A stretch of DNA of 64,000 nucleotides from Prevotella sp. (GTDB taxonomy: Bacteria; Bacteroidota; Bacteroidia; Bacteroidales; Bacteroidaceae), in contig JAFTGH010000054.1 in the NCBI GenBank assembly GCA_017458005.1, forward strand, positions 25,571 through 89,570. Reading direction: 5' to 3'. The translations under genes and the position numbers were made by a program. Under the pieces are notes generated by a model. That model was not told where the DNA came from. It ran no database searches and was given only the letters and a program-made list of their open reading frames with translations. This document shows positions 62,792 to 64,000 of the stretch, one piece after another. Every line of letters begins with the position of its first letter. Position 1 is the stretch's first letter.

Positions 62792-63016
62792 TTAATCGTT
62801 TTTATCCAATTCTTCAAACCTTACGAGATCATTCAAATCCACGTCAAGCAGTTTTGCTGTTTTCATAAGCATCTCCAGTGGAGGTTGCGATGAATTGGTA
62901 CACCATTTCGATACTGTTGTTGGCGCACATCCCAGTTGTCTGGATAGCCAGAGACTGGATCTTTTCTTCTCTACAAGTACCACCTTCAAGCGGTTGAGAT
63001 CTTTATTACCTGCCAT
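62792..63016 (-). CDS. XRE-family helix-turn-helix regulator
   Basis: 74 aa from ATG at 63016; the longer frame starts in the promoter region. Helix-turn-helix: SSLWLSRQLGCAPTTVSKWC, typical of Cro/C1 regulators. It probably controls the adjacent restriction-type genes. A minus-strand TAATTTTG -7 box is at 63047-63040. Confidence 0.88.
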   Translation of the reverse strand: MAGNKDLNRLKVVLVEKKRSSLWLSRQLGCAPTTVSKWCTNSSQPPLEMLMKTAKLLDVDLNDLVRFEELDKND

Positions 63017-63216
63017 ATTGCAATTTTGGATTAATGGCACAAAATTACAAAATTCCTCACAGAATAAAGACAAATGTCACTAAAAAGTTGCAAAATTCGA
63101 TGATTTTAATGAATTTCGTTCATCTTATGCACAAAAAAACGGATTAGTTTACAAGAAAAATGTCCCATCATTTACAAAAAAATGGTTAAACTGCGATAGG
63201 ATTGGAATATAATTCG

Positions 63217-63224
63217 TATATTTG
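63217..63224 (+). promoter_or_regulatory. -7 box of the 63295 HNH gene
   Basis: TATATTTG, about 70 bases before the start; no clear TTTG at the expected distance. Confidence 0.4.
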
Positions 63225-63294
63225 CAACAAGAAATGGGCTTCACAAATATTTGATGTTTGAATTGGACTCATAAAGTAGAAAGAGTTTTTGTCT

Positions 63295-63882
63295 ATGTAC
63301 CGGAATGGAGAATATGTCTCGTTTGAAGACTATAAAAGAGACAGAAGAGAGCCTACTGATAACGAGCAGAAAATGCTCTTAGAAGAAGTTGGTGGTCTAT
63401 GCCCGATAAAGGGGTGTGGTGTCAGTCTCGTTAATGAAAAGAACGGAAAGCACTATAAGGAATATGATATAGCCCATATATTCCCCCAAAGTCCAACAGA
63501 TATGGAGAAAATCATCCTTGCGGATGTTGAAGTAGACGGAGAATGTTCAGAATCCTTGGATAATAAAATATTGTTATGTCATAATTGCCATACGACTTAT
63601 GACAAAGGAAAGACAGAGGCCAGTTATCAACAAATGTTGGAGTTGAAAAGGAGGTTAGCTAATGAGCTAAAAGCTAAAAAGGCGATATCGAAAGAAACGA
63701 TAGAGGAAGATATAACAAAAGCCATAGATGCTTTGGTGAGTATTGATGAAAACGAACTTGAAAAAGCAGGAAGATTGGAATATAAAGCTTTAGAGGTTGC
63801 AAAGAAAGTTACGGAAGATAGTGTATTACGGATTGAAATAGAGGACCGCGTATCCAGATATTTGGCTTATTGGTCATTTTGA
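63295..63882 (+). CDS. HNH nuclease-type protein
   Basis: 195 aa from ATG at 63295; a TTG two codons earlier is less likely. The HNH core has paired zinc cysteines (CPIKGC, then LLCHNCH) and EYDIAHIFPQSP with TTYDKG. The C-terminal ~75 residues are helical and charged. HNH proteins of this shape occur as the first gene of ABC-three-component systems, but the neighbours that would confirm this lie beyond the right edge. Confidence 0.8.
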   Translation: MYRNGEYVSFEDYKRDRREPTDNEQKMLLEEVGGLCPIKGCGVSLVNEKNGKHYKEYDIAHIFPQSPTDMEKIILADVEVDGECSESLDNKILLCHNCHTTYDKGKTEASYQQMLELKRRLANELKAKKAISKETIEEDITKAIDALVSIDENELEKAGRLEYKALEVAKKVTEDSVLRIEIEDRVSRYLAYWSF

Positions 63883-63893
63883 GTGGTGAAATC

Positions 63894-63923
63894 TTTGGAA
63901 ACGTCGATAAATACTTACCTTTG
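63894..63923 (+). promoter_or_regulatory. Promoter-like sequence at the right edge
   Basis: TTTG at 63894-63897, 18 bases, TACCTTTG at 63916-63923. Only a 17-codon frame follows before the window ends, so the driven gene is not visible. Confidence 0.5.
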
Positions 63924-64000
63924 CAGCATTTATTATTAATATGATGCAAAAAATGCTTTTTCTGCGGTTCAAATTCTACGATAAAGTATGGTAAGCGTGA

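Noticed and set aside
63941-63994. 17-codon ORF at the right edge
   Set aside because: Too short and cut by the window's end; only the promoter is reported.
63960-64000. tRNA-like GGTTCAAATTC word near the right edge
   Set aside because: No acceptor, D or anticodon stem can be drawn around it; no tRNA or rRNA gene was found anywhere in the window.

Overview
The window looks like chromosomal DNA from a Prevotella/Segatella-type member of the Bacteroidota. The evidence is Bacteroidota promoters (TTTG, about 20 bases, TAnnTTTG) before many genes, a SusC/SusD glycan locus, lipoproteins with C-terminal lipoboxes, a trp operon in the order trpB-E-G-D-C-F-A, and A-rich leaders in place of strong Shine-Dalgarno sites.

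Region 1 (1-11.1 kb) starts with two convergent LuxR-type regulators, one carrying a hemerythrin domain. A seven-gene envelope iron/haem operon follows: porin, imelysin lipoprotein, di-haem oxidoreductase, Porin_O_P, mono-haem lipoprotein, Rid-fold protein, CcsBA. CcsBA would mature the c-type cytochromes made by the same operon. Region 2 (11.1-26.4 kb) is housekeeping: rny-zapA, a DUF4160/DUF2442 pair, a REP-like palindromic block, rfbA, an ECF-type sigma factor, a long leftward operon (lysE-like, DUF4924, rfbD, prfC, tsaC, clcA-like, fmt, a 43-codon small ORF, rpe), a ROK kinase and a PaaI thioesterase. Region 3 (26.4-33.2 kb) is the complete trp operon behind a classical leader-peptide attenuator with three consecutive Trp codons.

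Region 4 (33.2-51.9 kb) is a pectin utilisation locus: a GH28-GH105 fusion, a PL1 and a PL9 lyase, a large multidomain CE8 pectinesterase with a recent internal duplication, SusC, SusD and a surface DUF4957/DUF5123-type lipoprotein. A RAYT-like HUH transposase with an unusual C-terminal domain sits inside it.

Region 5 (51.9-55.1 kb) is the most unusual part. Four two-gene cassettes, at least three of them recognisable toxin-antitoxin-type modules (GNAT, RelE/HigB-HigA, VapD; the fourth is a DUF6169-like pair), are separated by five copies of a ~75-bp repeat. Each repeat carries a stop codon, a perfect 12-bp-stem terminator and the -33 box of the next promoter, so each cassette is a plug-in unit between identical terminator/promoter junctions. 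No integrase is visible. The first copy is the natural terminator of the last pectin-locus gene, and the second still carries a remnant of that gene's 3' end.

Region 6 (55.1-64 kb) is a defence-like island: a possible small RNA, two clusters of CGTAA repeats, a three-gene operon (unknown 153-aa protein, PD-(D/E)XK-like protein, AlbA_2 ATP-binding protein), an AraC-type regulator behind four palindromes at exact 42-bp spacing with covarying arms, a single-chain GmrSD-like DUF262/DUF1524 protein, two HNH proteins, and an XRE regulator with a 58-aa partner.
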